Notes: generated by a model not told the origin, from the letters alone. Positions 28,204 through 37,621 are shown, counted from the stretch's first letter. The stretch is DNA of 64,000 bases from CADEED01 sp041395625 (GCA_041395625.1 JAWLAE010000003.1:1-64000), one strand, 5' to 3'. Numbers and translations: made by a program.

Positions 28204-29529
28204 TCACCCCATATTGAATCTTTCAGTACAAATCTGTGCCGCTGGCACACCCACTTCGAGCAGCTCGTCCTCAAGCAAGTCCATCATTTGCGCTGGACCA
28301 CACACGAAATACTGGAAGCGCTTGTATTGTTTCGGCAAATGCCGACGTAGCAGCTCAGTGGTCACCAGGCCTTGCTCGCCGCGCCAGTCCGGCGGCGGCG
28401 ACTCGTACACCAGCACGATACGCAAGTTCAGCTCCGACTGCAGCGCCGTGAGTTCGTCACGAAATACCATGCGTTCGGGTCGATTAGCTGCGTAGATCAA
28501 CACGACGGGCCGCACGTCGTCGCGGTCGCGCATCGTGCGCAGGATCGACAACATGGGCGTGATACCTATGCCGCCCGCGATCAGGACGAAACCCTGCCCC
28601 GGGAAGCGATCGGGAGTCAGCGCGCCGTAAGGGCCATCGAGCCAGACCCGTGCGCCCGCGTGAAGCTGCGGCACGACGTTGCCGGACCAATCGCCGAACG
28701 CCTTGATCGCGAGCTCGATATGGTGCGCCTCGTCGGGTTCGGCCGACGATGCGATCGTGATGGGATGCTGCTGAGCTGTCAGCGGGCGAGCTCCGGTCGC
28801 CAGCCATACGAACTGTCCCGGCTGGAATCGTAGCCCGGGATGATCAACCGGCCGAACGACCAAGCTGCGTGTGTCACCGCCAACGTCCGTATTGCTAACT
28901 ACTTCCCATGGAAGCCGCGCGAGCCGCAGTGGCCGGATGATGCGATAACGCAGCAGCAAAGCGACGAATGCCAGGGCATAGACGATCAGGATCACCCTGA
29001 GCGCTGTCCGGCTCGCATAGTGACCGACGGCGAGAATATGGACCAGGGCGGAGCCCCCGACCAGCAGCGCCGCGCTGGCATGAACCCATTGCCAGGTCTC
29101 ATAGCGCAATCGCAGTCGACTGCGACCGGCAGACGTCACGCCGAGTATCAGCAACGCCCAGAATGCGAGTGCGCCGCTACGTGCGGCGACGCCGCCCGCG
29201 AACGGATTGAACATCGACGCCGAGGCTGCGTGCGGCAGCAGCAGCAGTACGTGCAGCAGCAGAAAGAGCATGCCTGCCACGCCCATCTGGGCGTGAAACT
29301 GCAGCAGTGAATCGGTGCCGAAAGGTTCTGAGGCCGCTCGCAGCCGCGAAACCAGCGCGAACTCGAACGCAATGATTGCATAGGCAATGAAGCCACCGGC
29401 GACCGCGAACTCCAGCGACCAGGGACGCGCTGCCGCGATCGGATCGCCCAGCATTGCCAGGGCCAGCGGCAGCAGCACCAGCAGCACATAAACGCTGAAC
29501 CAGACTATGCCGCGGAAAAGCAGTCCCAT
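28204..29529 (-). CDS. Ferric-reductase-like FAD/NAD(P)H flavocytochrome b
   Basis: A 441-residue protein. The N-terminal half has about six membrane helices with two HX13H pairs (H79/H93 and H150/H164), as expected for two stacked b hemes of the ferric reductase/NOX fold. The C-terminal half is a ferredoxin-reductase module: a flavin loop around RFQPGQFVWL, the HPITIASS FAD motif, a GGIGITPMLSILRTM dinucleotide loop and FVCGPAQMMD. It would take electrons from cytosolic NAD(P)H through FAD and the hemes to the periplasmic face. It lies between mtrB and a cytochrome c gene, so it probably feeds the outer-membrane conduit. CymA or another quinol oxidase is absent from the locus. Confidence 0.88.
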   Translation of the reverse strand: MGLLFRGIVWFSVYVLLVLLPLALAMLGDPIAAARPWSLEFAVAGGFIAYAIIAFEFALVSRLRAASEPFGTDSLLQFHAQMGVAGMLFLLLHVLLLLPHAASASMFNPFAGGVAARSGALAFWALLILGVTSAGRSRLRLRYETWQWVHASAALLVGGSALVHILAVGHYASRTALRVILIVYALAFVALLLRYRIIRPLRLARLPWEVVSNTDVGGDTRSLVVRPVDHPGLRFQPGQFVWLATGARPLTAQQHPITIASSAEPDEAHHIELAIKAFGDWSGNVVPQLHAGARVWLDGPYGALTPDRFPGQGFVLIAGGIGITPMLSILRTMRDRDDVRPVVLIYAANRPERMVFRDELTALQSELNLRIVLVYESPPPDWRGEQGLVTTELLRRHLPKQYKRFQYFVCGPAQMMDLLEDELLEVGVPAAQICTERFNMG

Positions 29530-29535
29530 TCGATG

Positions 29536-31713
29536 TCAACGCGTCGTGCGCGCCTCGTCATCCAGCAGATACAGAAACGACAGGGCCACGTAGCGCAGGT
29601 CGTAGTCCAGCGTCGTGCTCCCCAGCGTCAGAAAGGTCGGGATCGTGGCGGGGCCAACGCCATCGATCGCGAAATCATCGGCATCGTAACGCTCCACCAG
29701 CAGTTCTGCCCGCACCGTCACGCGCCGATTGTAAGGGTAGTCCAGTCGTGCACTGAGACTGCGCGTCCTGTGAGTGATAGTTGGAAATTCGGCGTTCGGC
29801 AGGATGCCACGGTCCGTCGCGATCTCACCCTGCGCAAGCGAGTACGAATAGTCGAGCGCGAATGCTGCACGCCCACCGATGTCGTCCAGGCGAAACCCCG
29901 TACCGGCGGTTCTGGAACTATCGTCGGTTGTCGCAGACCAATCGGTCATCGCAAAGGCCTGACTGCCGAGCTGACGCGCGGTGCGCCTGTCCCAGCTATA
30001 GTGTGCGCTCATCGTCACCCGCGAGCCGATCGACTTGTGGGACGCAAGTGTCGCCCTGCGATCGCGGCTGCTGGCAAGACCGAGACGCGAGTTGATGTAA
30101 TCGTTGCTGGCATACTCGCCGCTCAGCAGGACACTCCAATCCGAAGCCGGCACGACTGCCAGACTGAACTCTGCATACTGGCGTTCGCGGTCCGCGAGAT
30201 CATACTTACGCAACAACGGATTCTGACCGGCGCCCAGCCCTGCTCCTGCGTTCACCCGACCTAGCTCGCGCACGCCGCTGCCGACCTCGAGCTCGGTCCG
30301 CAGCCATGACCTGGGCGCGTAGGCGAGTCGTCCCCAGCCGCTGCGTTCGCGTGTACTCACTACCTCGCGTTGCGGCCTCTCGGCGGATTCGTATTGCCAG
30401 CCGCCTGACAGCGTCAGGCGCTGCCCTACCGGCACGAATGTCAGCAGCTTGCGCAGATCGTAGTCGATCCCTGCGGTCACACGCTGCCGCACGAAGTCAT
30501 AGGGCGCGTTGAGCACTGCGGGTGCCACGAAGCTGTCGCCTTCGACTCGCTCGAACCAAGCGTGCGGCCTGCGGTCGTTGCGTTCATCGCGCCGCGCATC
30601 GAATGTCACGCGCGCGCCACGCCACGCTCGGCCGAGGACGCGCAGGTCCGAATGGAAACGGACACTGACATGGGATGTTGCGACCGATGCGTCCTGTAAT
30701 TCGGGTGGCGAGCCGAGAGCGAGGGCAGAATTGGTGGTATAGGGCAGCGGCTGCGAATCCTGCTGCGACTCGCCATAGGCGGCATTGATCGATAGTCGAC
30801 CGGAAACGCCCATGCGGTGTGTCCAGGTGCCCTGCAGTTGGTGCAGCGAGTTGTCGGGCGCCAGAGCCAACTGTCCGACGTCGGCGCCCGGCACCACGGC
30901 CGTGAACGGATTCTCCCAGCTGAGCATTGCGACCTTGTTAGTGTACAACGAGCCAAGATAGCGCAACTGCCCGCCACCAAGGGCGCCGTCGAACGACAGA
31001 GTTGCGATAACGGTGTCAGTGCGATCATCGATCGGCCGCCGCAGCTGCGCCCCCAGATTGACGAACGCTGCCGTGATGTCTTCACGACCGTTGCGCGCAT
31101 CGCGTCGGTAGTCGAGTGCCAGGCCCACACGCGGCGATGGGTGCCATTGACTGCTCGCCTGCAGAATCGCGCGGTCGAAGCTGAGTTGCACCGCGCGTGC
31201 GCTCCTATCGAGCTGCGACATGCCAGTGGTCGCGCCCGCGCGCACCCAGTCCGACGGCAAGATGTTCGTCTGTCCAAAAGTGCGAAACGGCGTGCGTGCG
31301 TTGGCGGACAGGTAGCGCGGCAACGCCCGGTACTCCAACCCCAGATTCAAGCGTCCTGGCCACTCGACCTCGGCCTGCAGTTCGCGCGACGCCAAGCCGA
31401 GATCCTGGGCACGCACGGCACCTCGCTGACCGGCGACACCCGCGTAGTCGAGCGCGCCGCCGAGAACAAGGTAGCCGCCGCGCTCCTCGAGTCCGCGATA
31501 GTCGCCAAAGCGCGCGGCCGCGTCACTCACATGCGCCGCGCCGACGTCGGCTTCGATACGCGCACCTCGGGCCGCCGGTGGGCAGAGCGCACAAGTCCAT
31601 CGACTCGTGTCGGGGCGCTCATAGGCCACATCGTTCGCGAGGCCTGCGTGGCAGACGCCGAGCCCACCGCAGCACAGCAGCATGCGGACATGCGTTGCAG
31701 CGGTGCGCCTCAT
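29536..31713 (-). CDS. mtrB: MtrB/PioB-family decaheme-associated outer membrane beta-barrel
   Basis: A 725-residue protein (ATG at 31713, immediately overlapping the mtrA stop as TGATG; the longer frame is antisense or out-of-frame mtrA sequence). The signal peptide ends near residue 26, and a CxxC (C41ALC44) follows, matching the position of the functionally important CxxC in Shewanella MtrB. The remainder is a long run of alternating, Arg- and Tyr-rich amphipathic strands ending in an aromatic, C-terminal barrel strand (FLYLLDDEARTTR region). MtrB sheathes the decaheme MtrA across the outer membrane. Confidence 0.9.
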   Translation of the reverse strand: MRRTAATHVRMLLCCGGLGVCHAGLANDVAYERPDTSRWTCALCPPAARGARIEADVGAAHVSDAAARFGDYRGLEERGGYLVLGGALDYAGVAGQRGAVRAQDLGLASRELQAEVEWPGRLNLGLEYRALPRYLSANARTPFRTFGQTNILPSDWVRAGATTGMSQLDRSARAVQLSFDRAILQASSQWHPSPRVGLALDYRRDARNGREDITAAFVNLGAQLRRPIDDRTDTVIATLSFDGALGGGQLRYLGSLYTNKVAMLSWENPFTAVVPGADVGQLALAPDNSLHQLQGTWTHRMGVSGRLSINAAYGESQQDSQPLPYTTNSALALGSPPELQDASVATSHVSVRFHSDLRVLGRAWRGARVTFDARRDERNDRRPHAWFERVEGDSFVAPAVLNAPYDFVRQRVTAGIDYDLRKLLTFVPVGQRLTLSGGWQYESAERPQREVVSTRERSGWGRLAYAPRSWLRTELEVGSGVRELGRVNAGAGLGAGQNPLLRKYDLADRERQYAEFSLAVVPASDWSVLLSGEYASNDYINSRLGLASSRDRRATLASHKSIGSRVTMSAHYSWDRRTARQLGSQAFAMTDWSATTDDSSRTAGTGFRLDDIGGRAAFALDYSYSLAQGEIATDRGILPNAEFPTITHRTRSLSARLDYPYNRRVTVRAELLVERYDADDFAIDGVGPATIPTFLTLGSTTLDYDLRYVALSFLYLLDDEARTTR

Positions 31714-32663
31714 CAGCGTGTCAGTTTCGAGCCAGAGGGGTGGTTGGACCCGTGCACCTGCGAATGGCAGTTCAAACAACTGCCACCTAACAGATAGGGC
31801 GACGGCTGTGCGCCCGCGATGCTGCCCGGACCAAGCGCGATACTCGGATGACCGGCCTCCGCATGGCATTGCTGACAGAGCCATGGCGCGCGCTGGACGA
31901 GCAGCGACGACTGGACCGCCCCGTGTGCCTGGTGGCAGAGCGTGCAACGCTCGACGACCGGCGCATGCTCCCACAGAAACGGGCCGCGCTTGTCCGCATG
32001 GCAGCTGTTGCAGGTGTCGTTGATCGTGAAGTGCCGCAGTTCGAACTCACCGGCGCCGCCGTGTGGTCCATGGCAATCCGTGCAGCTCATTTTCCCCTGC
32101 CGAATCGGGTGCGCGTAGGGAAGTTTGCTCGCATGCCGCTCGGCGGCATGGCAGGCGAAGCAGACTTCCGGCTGCGTCGCGCGTGCGAGCACCGGATCGG
32201 TGCGTGTGTGGCTGCGATGACAAGCGGCGCAGGGTACGTCGGCACGCGCGTGCGAACTGCCGCTCCAATCGCGATGAATGGCCGGCCCATGACAACCGCT
32301 GCACATCGCGTTCTGAGTCGCGACTGGCGTCTTGCTGGCGACGCCAAAGCCAACTACGGCGGCACGACTTTGTCCCTTGGCGAGGCGACGTGCGTGTACC
32401 CCGCCCGGACCATGGCAAGCCTCGCACTGCAGCTGCTCGGGACCAAATGGTCCGGCGCGCTGATCACGACGACCGTGTGAGCTGCCAAACAACATGGCCG
32501 TCTGCTGATCCGCGTGGCAAGTCAGACAACTATCGGCTCCGAATTCGCTGTACGGCTGCAATGACTCGTCGGCTTCTGCCGGCGCCACGCCATTGCCTGC
32601 TCGCATGTCGGTGACGAACAGCGCTGCCAGACACACGAGCCCAATGCGGATCGATTTCGTCAT
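31713..32663 (-). CDS. mtrA: MtrA/DmsE-type periplasmic decaheme c-type cytochrome
   Basis: A 316-residue protein with a signal peptide (MTKSIRIGLVCLAALFVTDM) and exactly ten CxxCH sites: CLTCH, CEACH, CSGCH, CAACH, CFACH, CTDCH, CNSCH, CTLCH, CQQCH and CLNCH. Length and heme number match MtrA/DmsE, which threads through the MtrB barrel and forms a heme wire across the outer membrane. It overlaps mtrB by one base and follows the omcA-like gene by three bases, so the three are one transcriptional unit. Confidence 0.95.
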   Translation of the reverse strand: MTKSIRIGLVCLAALFVTDMRAGNGVAPAEADESLQPYSEFGADSCLTCHADQQTAMLFGSSHGRRDQRAGPFGPEQLQCEACHGPGGVHARRLAKGQSRAAVVGFGVASKTPVATQNAMCSGCHGPAIHRDWSGSSHARADVPCAACHRSHTRTDPVLARATQPEVCFACHAAERHASKLPYAHPIRQGKMSCTDCHGPHGGAGEFELRHFTINDTCNSCHADKRGPFLWEHAPVVERCTLCHQAHGAVQSSLLVQRAPWLCQQCHAEAGHPSIALGPGSIAGAQPSPYLLGGSCLNCHSQVHGSNHPSGSKLTR

Positions 32664-32666
32664 ACG

Positions 32667-34907
32667 TCAGGGCAGACTGCGGCGCATGGCTGGGTGTACG
32701 GCCCGGACATCGGCAAGGCGACCGGGACCATGGCACAGCGCACAGGTCTCGGTTGGCGCAGCCGCGGTGGTGCCATCCGGACGCTTGCTCACCTGAAAGC
32801 TGCCGCCATTCTGTTCCATATGCGCGCTCGCCAGCGCGCCCGTGTGGCAGCCATAACAGGCAGTGGTACCAGGGCTCGTCGCGACATCGTCCGCCGCGGT
32901 ACGACGGTCAGCACCTGCATCGAAACTGCTCGCAAGCCGCGTGGCATCGTCGGTTGGATAATACGTACCGGCACGATGACAACCCTCGCAGTCGTCGAGT
33001 TTGCCTGGATACCGCACGTCACCGTATTCATGTGGCAGGTTGCCAAAGCCGCACGCACTATAGTTAGCGCGTGGTCCGGCGTGCAATGCATGGATCATGT
33101 ACTTGAGGTCGATCGACGCATCATCAGCGCCGAGTGCCGTCACACAGGCCGAACCCGCGACACGTCGATTGATGTCGGTCGCATTCGGATTGTGACAGGT
33201 GGCGCACAACTCCGTGTTGTCAGTGCGATTGTTGCCGTGCAGCGCCAGCTGCTGATGGCAGTCGTTGCACAGCGCGATATCGACGATGGCGCGACGCGGC
33301 ACGGGTGTCGAGTCGGTGATTGCAAAGGTTCGCGTGACACCCGGGACACTCAACGTCTCCGGCCCGGGCAGGTCGAGATTGACGTCGAGCGCCGGCCGAC
33401 CTTCGAGCGCCGCAACACCCGACCCGGCGACACCGCTGGCTGGTATTGGCACAGTGGCTGTCGCTGTGAAGCTGCCATCTGCATTCTGCGTGAGTGGCAA
33501 CGCACCATTGCCGACGAACACCATGCGAATCGGTTGCGCGGGGGAACCGGTCACCGCAGTCGGCGCGCTGCCGCTACCGTTGTTGCCAAAGTCGGCGGTC
33601 GTCCAAGCGACACCGACGACCACGGACGCGCGGTCGGCCACGCGGAACGGCGGCTGATTCGAGTCGAGATCGTAGCTCGAGTTGTTATTCGTCGGATCGG
33701 ACACGCGGATCGTGACACGTGGTCGCTCGCCCGGCGCTGTAGTCTCGACGGCGAGTATCTCGTAGCGGAACTTGCGCGCGGCCTGCGCCTCCGGCAGAGC
33801 GTGCGACTGATCGATCGTCGCGACGAGACCAGACGGTCCGTGGCAGATCAGGCAATCCTTGTCCAACGCCGCAACGCCGGTGGCATGGCCCTGACCGGTG
33901 ACGAAATCGATCGTGTCGTGACAGGAACCGCACTTCTCGCTGTTGGCTACCAGCCGCCAGTCGCTGGCCTGCGGTGTAGCCGGATCGCTCTCGTGATGGC
34001 AGGTGGTGCAATTGCGCACATCCTGGGTAAATCGGATCGCAGAGTAGTCGTAGCGCGTGTTGTTGAAGCCGTAGATCTCGTAGCGCCCGCCTGCCTGCAC
34101 GCTCGGCAGCGCACTACCGAGATGGATCTTGTGCGTCATGACCGCCATGTCGAGTGAATTGCCGCTCTGTGCATCGGTCGAGGCGGGATTGTGGCAAGTG
34201 ACGCAGTATTGCAGCGCGAAACGTGCCCCGCCATGGAACTCGAGCTGGTCGTGACAGGCGTTGCAGGTCGCGTCCGCGACGATCTCACGCTGCACAGACC
34301 CCAGGCTGTTGCCAGTCGAGGGTTGAAAGGTGAAGACAGGATTGTTGACCGGCGCCTGCAAACCGCGGATCTCGAAGCCGATGCGATGGGTCAGACGGGC
34401 GTCGTAGACAATGTCCGGATCATTCGTGATGTCCTTCGCAAACGTGTACTGATAACTGCCGTCGCGGTTGTCGACCAACTGCCCCGCTGTGGCGCGCTCT
34501 GTCGTCGCCTGACGCACGGCCACCGTACCCGGCCCGACCGCACCAGGTTGCTCCACGCGCGTGGTATAGGCACGCCAGCTGCTCGATCGTCCATCGAGTG
34601 CTGGCTCGAGCCGCGCGATCACGAAACTGATGTTGACGGCCTGCAGCCCAGTCAGACCAAGGCCCTGTTCGTTCGTGAGCCGAAAGCTCACCAACGGCTG
34701 GCCCGAAGCGGGTACCGAAGCACTCGAAATTGCTGCAGCGATACTTGCGGCCGACGCAATGCTAGGGACGATCGCAGCTCCGGGCGGGCCCGAAGGCCCA
34801 GGCGGACCCACCGGCCCGCCCGGACCGGGATCGCCTTTGTTGCTGGAACACGCCGCGAGCACTGTGAGCAGCAGTGCCGCGCAAGCGCAATAGCGATACG
34901 TTCGCAT
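32667..34907 (-). CDS. OmcA/MtrC-family decaheme surface lipoprotein
   Basis: A 746-residue protein with a lipoprotein signal (TVLAAC, Cys20), then a Gly/Pro-rich collagen-like stretch (residues about 25-43). Two pentaheme clusters follow: CNACH, CVTCH, CTTCH, CGSCH and CLICH before the central beta domain, and CNDCH, CATCH, CEGCH, CYGCH and CALCH after it. That is the domain plan of MtrC/OmcA, cell-surface terminal reductases for Fe(III), Mn(IV), flavins or electrodes. It is the first gene of the operon, preceded by a 120-base gap. Whether it is closer to MtrC or OmcA cannot be told by eye. Confidence 0.93.
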   Translation of the reverse strand: MRTYRYCACAALLLTVLAACSSNKGDPGPGGPVGPPGPSGPPGAAIVPSIASAASIAAAISSASVPASGQPLVSFRLTNEQGLGLTGLQAVNISFVIARLEPALDGRSSSWRAYTTRVEQPGAVGPGTVAVRQATTERATAGQLVDNRDGSYQYTFAKDITNDPDIVYDARLTHRIGFEIRGLQAPVNNPVFTFQPSTGNSLGSVQREIVADATCNACHDQLEFHGGARFALQYCVTCHNPASTDAQSGNSLDMAVMTHKIHLGSALPSVQAGGRYEIYGFNNTRYDYSAIRFTQDVRNCTTCHHESDPATPQASDWRLVANSEKCGSCHDTIDFVTGQGHATGVAALDKDCLICHGPSGLVATIDQSHALPEAQAARKFRYEILAVETTAPGERPRVTIRVSDPTNNNSSYDLDSNQPPFRVADRASVVVGVAWTTADFGNNGSGSAPTAVTGSPAQPIRMVFVGNGALPLTQNADGSFTATATVPIPASGVAGSGVAALEGRPALDVNLDLPGPETLSVPGVTRTFAITDSTPVPRRAIVDIALCNDCHQQLALHGNNRTDNTELCATCHNPNATDINRRVAGSACVTALGADDASIDLKYMIHALHAGPRANYSACGFGNLPHEYGDVRYPGKLDDCEGCHRAGTYYPTDDATRLASSFDAGADRRTAADDVATSPGTTACYGCHTGALASAHMEQNGGSFQVSKRPDGTTAAAPTETCALCHGPGRLADVRAVHPAMRRSLP

Positions 34908-35028
34908 CGGCCCCTATGCGCTGTTGCCAATCCTTATTTCAGGCTAGCAGCAAACGCGGTGCCGGCACGATCGCGGATTGTACGCAGTGAGCTGGCGTCG
35001 ACCGCTGTCGACTGCCTGCCCGCTGTCG

Positions 35029-37200
35029 CTATGCCACCGGAAAACCCCTATCGCGCATCAGCGCGTCGGTATCGACGTCGCGTCCACGGAAGCGGCGGAA
35101 CGCCTCGTCGGGCGGTATCGAGTTACCGACGCTCATGATGGCATCTTCGAGCAGCTTGCAGGCCGACTGATCGTACAGCCCGCCCTTCTCCATGAAACCT
35201 TCATACACGTCGGCAGTCATCGCATCGGCCCAGATATAGACGTAGTAGCCGGCTGAGTACCCGTCGCCGGAAAAGATATGACTGAACTGTGTCGGGCGAT
35301 GTCGCATCACGATTTCCGGGGGACAGCCAATCTCAGCCATCGTGCGCTTCTCGAAGTCAGCCGGATCGATGGCCAGATCCGTCTTCGCGGCCAGATGGAT
35401 CTTCATGTCATACAGCGCCGAGGCGAGATACTCTACCGTCGCAAAGCCCTGGTTGAAATTCTGCGCCGCCAGCACCTTGTCGACCAGCTCTTGCGGAATG
35501 GGCTTGCCCGTTTGGTAGTGCACCGCGAACCGGCTCAACAGCTCCGGCGTCGAAAACCAGTATTCGTTCACCTGGCTCGGAAACTCGACGAAATCGCGCT
35601 TCACGTTGGTCCCCGAGAGCGACGGATAGCTCACATTGGAGAGCAGACCATGCAACGCATGGCCGAACTCATGGAACATCGTGTTGGCGTCGTCCCATGA
35701 AACGAGCACTGGCTCGCCGGGCTGGCCCTTGACGAAATTGGAGTTGTTAGAGACGATCGGTGTGATGTCGCCTTTGAATCGCTCCTGCGCACGATAGTCA
35801 GTCATCCACGCGCCCGATCGCTTGCCCTTGCGCGCATAGGGATCGAAGTACCACAGGCCCACACGCTGGCCCGTGCGCCGCACCTCGTACACGGTGACAT
35901 CCGGATGGAACACGGGCACGTCGTTCAGTTTGACGAACTCCAGCCTGTACACCTGGTTGGCGGCCCAGAACATGCCCTCGCGCATCTTGTCGAGCTGCAG
36001 ATACTGCTTCACCTCGTTCTGATCGATCGCGTACTTGGCCAAGCGCACCTTCTCGGCGAAGTACCGGTGGTCCCAAGGCTCGATCTTGAATCTTGGGGTC
36101 CCTGCGCGGTCCGCTTCTTCGTCCGCGAGCGCCTGCATGTCAGCCACTTCTTCCCGGGCACGCGCTGCCGCCGCCTTCCAGACTTTCAACATGAGCGCCA
36201 GCGCGGCGTCCGGCGTCCTGGCCATATTGTTGGCGATCATCCAATGCGCATGCGATTGGTAGCCGAGCAATTGCGCTCGTTCAGCGCGGAGCCTGAGGAT
36301 CTCGCTGATCGTCTGCTTGTTGTCGCGCGCATCATCGTTGTTGCCACGATTCACCCACATGCGCCAGCCCTTCTCCCGCAGGTCGCGTCGCGACGAGTAG
36401 CTGAGGAACGGCTCCATCGACGAGCGGGTATTGGTGAACACCCATTTCCCGGTCAGGCCGCGATCCCTGGCCGCCTGCGCTGCACTGGCGCGCATCGGCT
36501 CCGGCACTCCGCCCAGATCCGCTTCGCCGTCGAGTGTCAGGATGTAAGCTTCTTCGTCTGCCAACAGGTTCTGGCTGAACACCGTGTAGAGTGCTGCGAG
36601 ACGCTGATTGATCTCCTTGAGACGAGTCTTGTCGCGCTCGGCCAGCGCGGCGCCGCGGCGCTCGAACCGCTCGAAGTGAACTTCCGTCAAACGGCGCTGC
36701 TCCGCCGTCAGCCCGGCTGCGGCGCGCGACTCATAGACGGCTTTCAGCCGACGGAAGAGCCGCGGATTCTGGATCACCTCGTCATCGAACGCCGCCAGAA
36801 CAGGCGACATTTCCGTCTCGAGCGCCTGCACGTTCTCGTCATTGAGGTTGGACCTGTAGACACCGAAGAAGCTCAGCGCGCGACTCAACTCGCGCCCGGC
36901 GTCCTCGAATGGCTCCACTGTGTTGGCGAACGTGGGACCCACTTCGAGTGCGGTGAGCGCCTCAATGTCCGTCCGGATCAAGTCCATCGCCCGCATCAGT
37001 GCCGGCTTGAAGCTCTCTACTTCGATCAGATCGAAGCGCGGCAGGCCGCCGTGCGGTCCGGTCCAGGGCGCCAGCATTGCGTCCAGCGCAGGCGGCGGCA
37101 CCGTTGTGACCCTCTCATCCACAGCGACGGGCGCGGCACCCGAACAACCAGCAACAGCGGCAGCAACCGCCGCGCCGACGACAAATTCTCGTCTCTCCAT
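35029..37200 (-). CDS. M3-family zinc peptidase lipoprotein (dipeptidyl carboxypeptidase/oligopeptidase A type)
   Basis: A 723-residue protein. The zinc site is FHEFGHALHG (H510, E511, H514), and the C-terminal block YSAGYYVYIWADAMTADVYE is typical of the Dcp/OpdA branch of M3. The N-terminus MERREFVVGAAVAAAVAGCS is a lipoprotein signal with a twin-arginine-like pair, so the enzyme is probably anchored outside the cytoplasm, unlike cytosolic E. coli Dcp. It cleaves short peptides. A consensus TATAAT lies upstream on the minus strand. Confidence 0.9.
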   Translation of the reverse strand: MERREFVVGAAVAAAVAGCSGAAPVAVDERVTTVPPPALDAMLAPWTGPHGGLPRFDLIEVESFKPALMRAMDLIRTDIEALTALEVGPTFANTVEPFEDAGRELSRALSFFGVYRSNLNDENVQALETEMSPVLAAFDDEVIQNPRLFRRLKAVYESRAAAGLTAEQRRLTEVHFERFERRGAALAERDKTRLKEINQRLAALYTVFSQNLLADEEAYILTLDGEADLGGVPEPMRASAAQAARDRGLTGKWVFTNTRSSMEPFLSYSSRRDLREKGWRMWVNRGNNDDARDNKQTISEILRLRAERAQLLGYQSHAHWMIANNMARTPDAALALMLKVWKAAAARAREEVADMQALADEEADRAGTPRFKIEPWDHRYFAEKVRLAKYAIDQNEVKQYLQLDKMREGMFWAANQVYRLEFVKLNDVPVFHPDVTVYEVRRTGQRVGLWYFDPYARKGKRSGAWMTDYRAQERFKGDITPIVSNNSNFVKGQPGEPVLVSWDDANTMFHEFGHALHGLLSNVSYPSLSGTNVKRDFVEFPSQVNEYWFSTPELLSRFAVHYQTGKPIPQELVDKVLAAQNFNQGFATVEYLASALYDMKIHLAAKTDLAIDPADFEKRTMAEIGCPPEIVMRHRPTQFSHIFSGDGYSAGYYVYIWADAMTADVYEGFMEKGGLYDQSACKLLEDAIMSVGNSIPPDEAFRRFRGRDVDTDALMRDRGFPVA

Positions 37201-37234
37201 GAGGGCAGACTCCGAAAGTTACGTGTTGGCGCCA

Positions 37235-37240
37235 ATTATA
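37235..37240 (-). promoter_or_regulatory. Consensus -10 element for the M3 peptidase gene
   Basis: TATAAT on the minus strand, 35 bases ahead of the peptidase ATG. No good -35 box is found at 16-18 bases (the region reads GTTTTCC), so only the -10 is called. Confidence 0.4.
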
Positions 37241-37346
37241 CGGGGCCGGCAGTTGGGGAAAACTGCATACGCCGGTCGGATCGTCAAGAATCGCCAAGTC
37301 AACCGCCCGCATCGGGCCTATAGCCAACCGGCGCCTCGCACATTCG

Positions 37347-37363
37347 GCCCGTTCGCAACGGGC
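37347..37363. repeat. Perfect 7-bp stem, 3-base loop inverted repeat
   Basis: GCCCGTT-CGC-AACGGGC lies in the gap between the divergent M3 peptidase gene and the small basic protein gene. A GGTATTTTC stretch follows but no clean T-run, so a terminator call is not justified; it may be a leader hairpin. Confidence 0.35.
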
Positions 37364-37415
37364 ACTTCATGGTATTTTCATGGGCCAACCGCCAATAGGC
37401 AAAGAACTGCAGAAA

Positions 37416-37592
37416 ATGGCCAAACCACCGAACTATAAGCAGGACAAGAAACGCCGTGAAGATGCGCGCAAGAAGCGCAATCAGGAAAAGCAGGCGCGTC
37501 TCGCTGCGGGCAAGGCACCCGCAATCGATGCAGACGGCAATGATGTGGGCCAGCCCGTCTCGCCGATGGACCATATCGAGCAACCAAAGTAG
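37416..37592 (+). CDS. Small highly charged hypothetical protein
   Basis: A 58-residue protein starting MAKPPNYKQDKKRREDARKK and continuing as a Lys/Arg/Glu-rich helix, then a short acidic-to-neutral tail ending DHIEQPK. I choose the inner ATG at 37416 because the MAKPP start looks like small conserved proteobacterial proteins of this kind; the ATG at 37380 would add 12 residues. Composition suggests a soluble helical or nucleic-acid-binding peptide. Function unknown. It is 29 bases upstream of the hydroxyacid dehydrogenase. Confidence 0.6.
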   Translation: MAKPPNYKQDKKRREDARKKRNQEKQARLAAGKAPAIDADGNDVGQPVSPMDHIEQPK

Positions 37593-37621
37593 TTAGCTGA
37601 CGAACGACCGGAGACGCATGC

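Noticed and set aside
27867..34907. The multiheme cluster as a nitrate/nitrite or DMSO reductase system
   Set aside because: There is no molybdopterin subunit or NrfA-type CxxCK heme site; the barrel plus the two decaheme proteins fit the Mtr plan.
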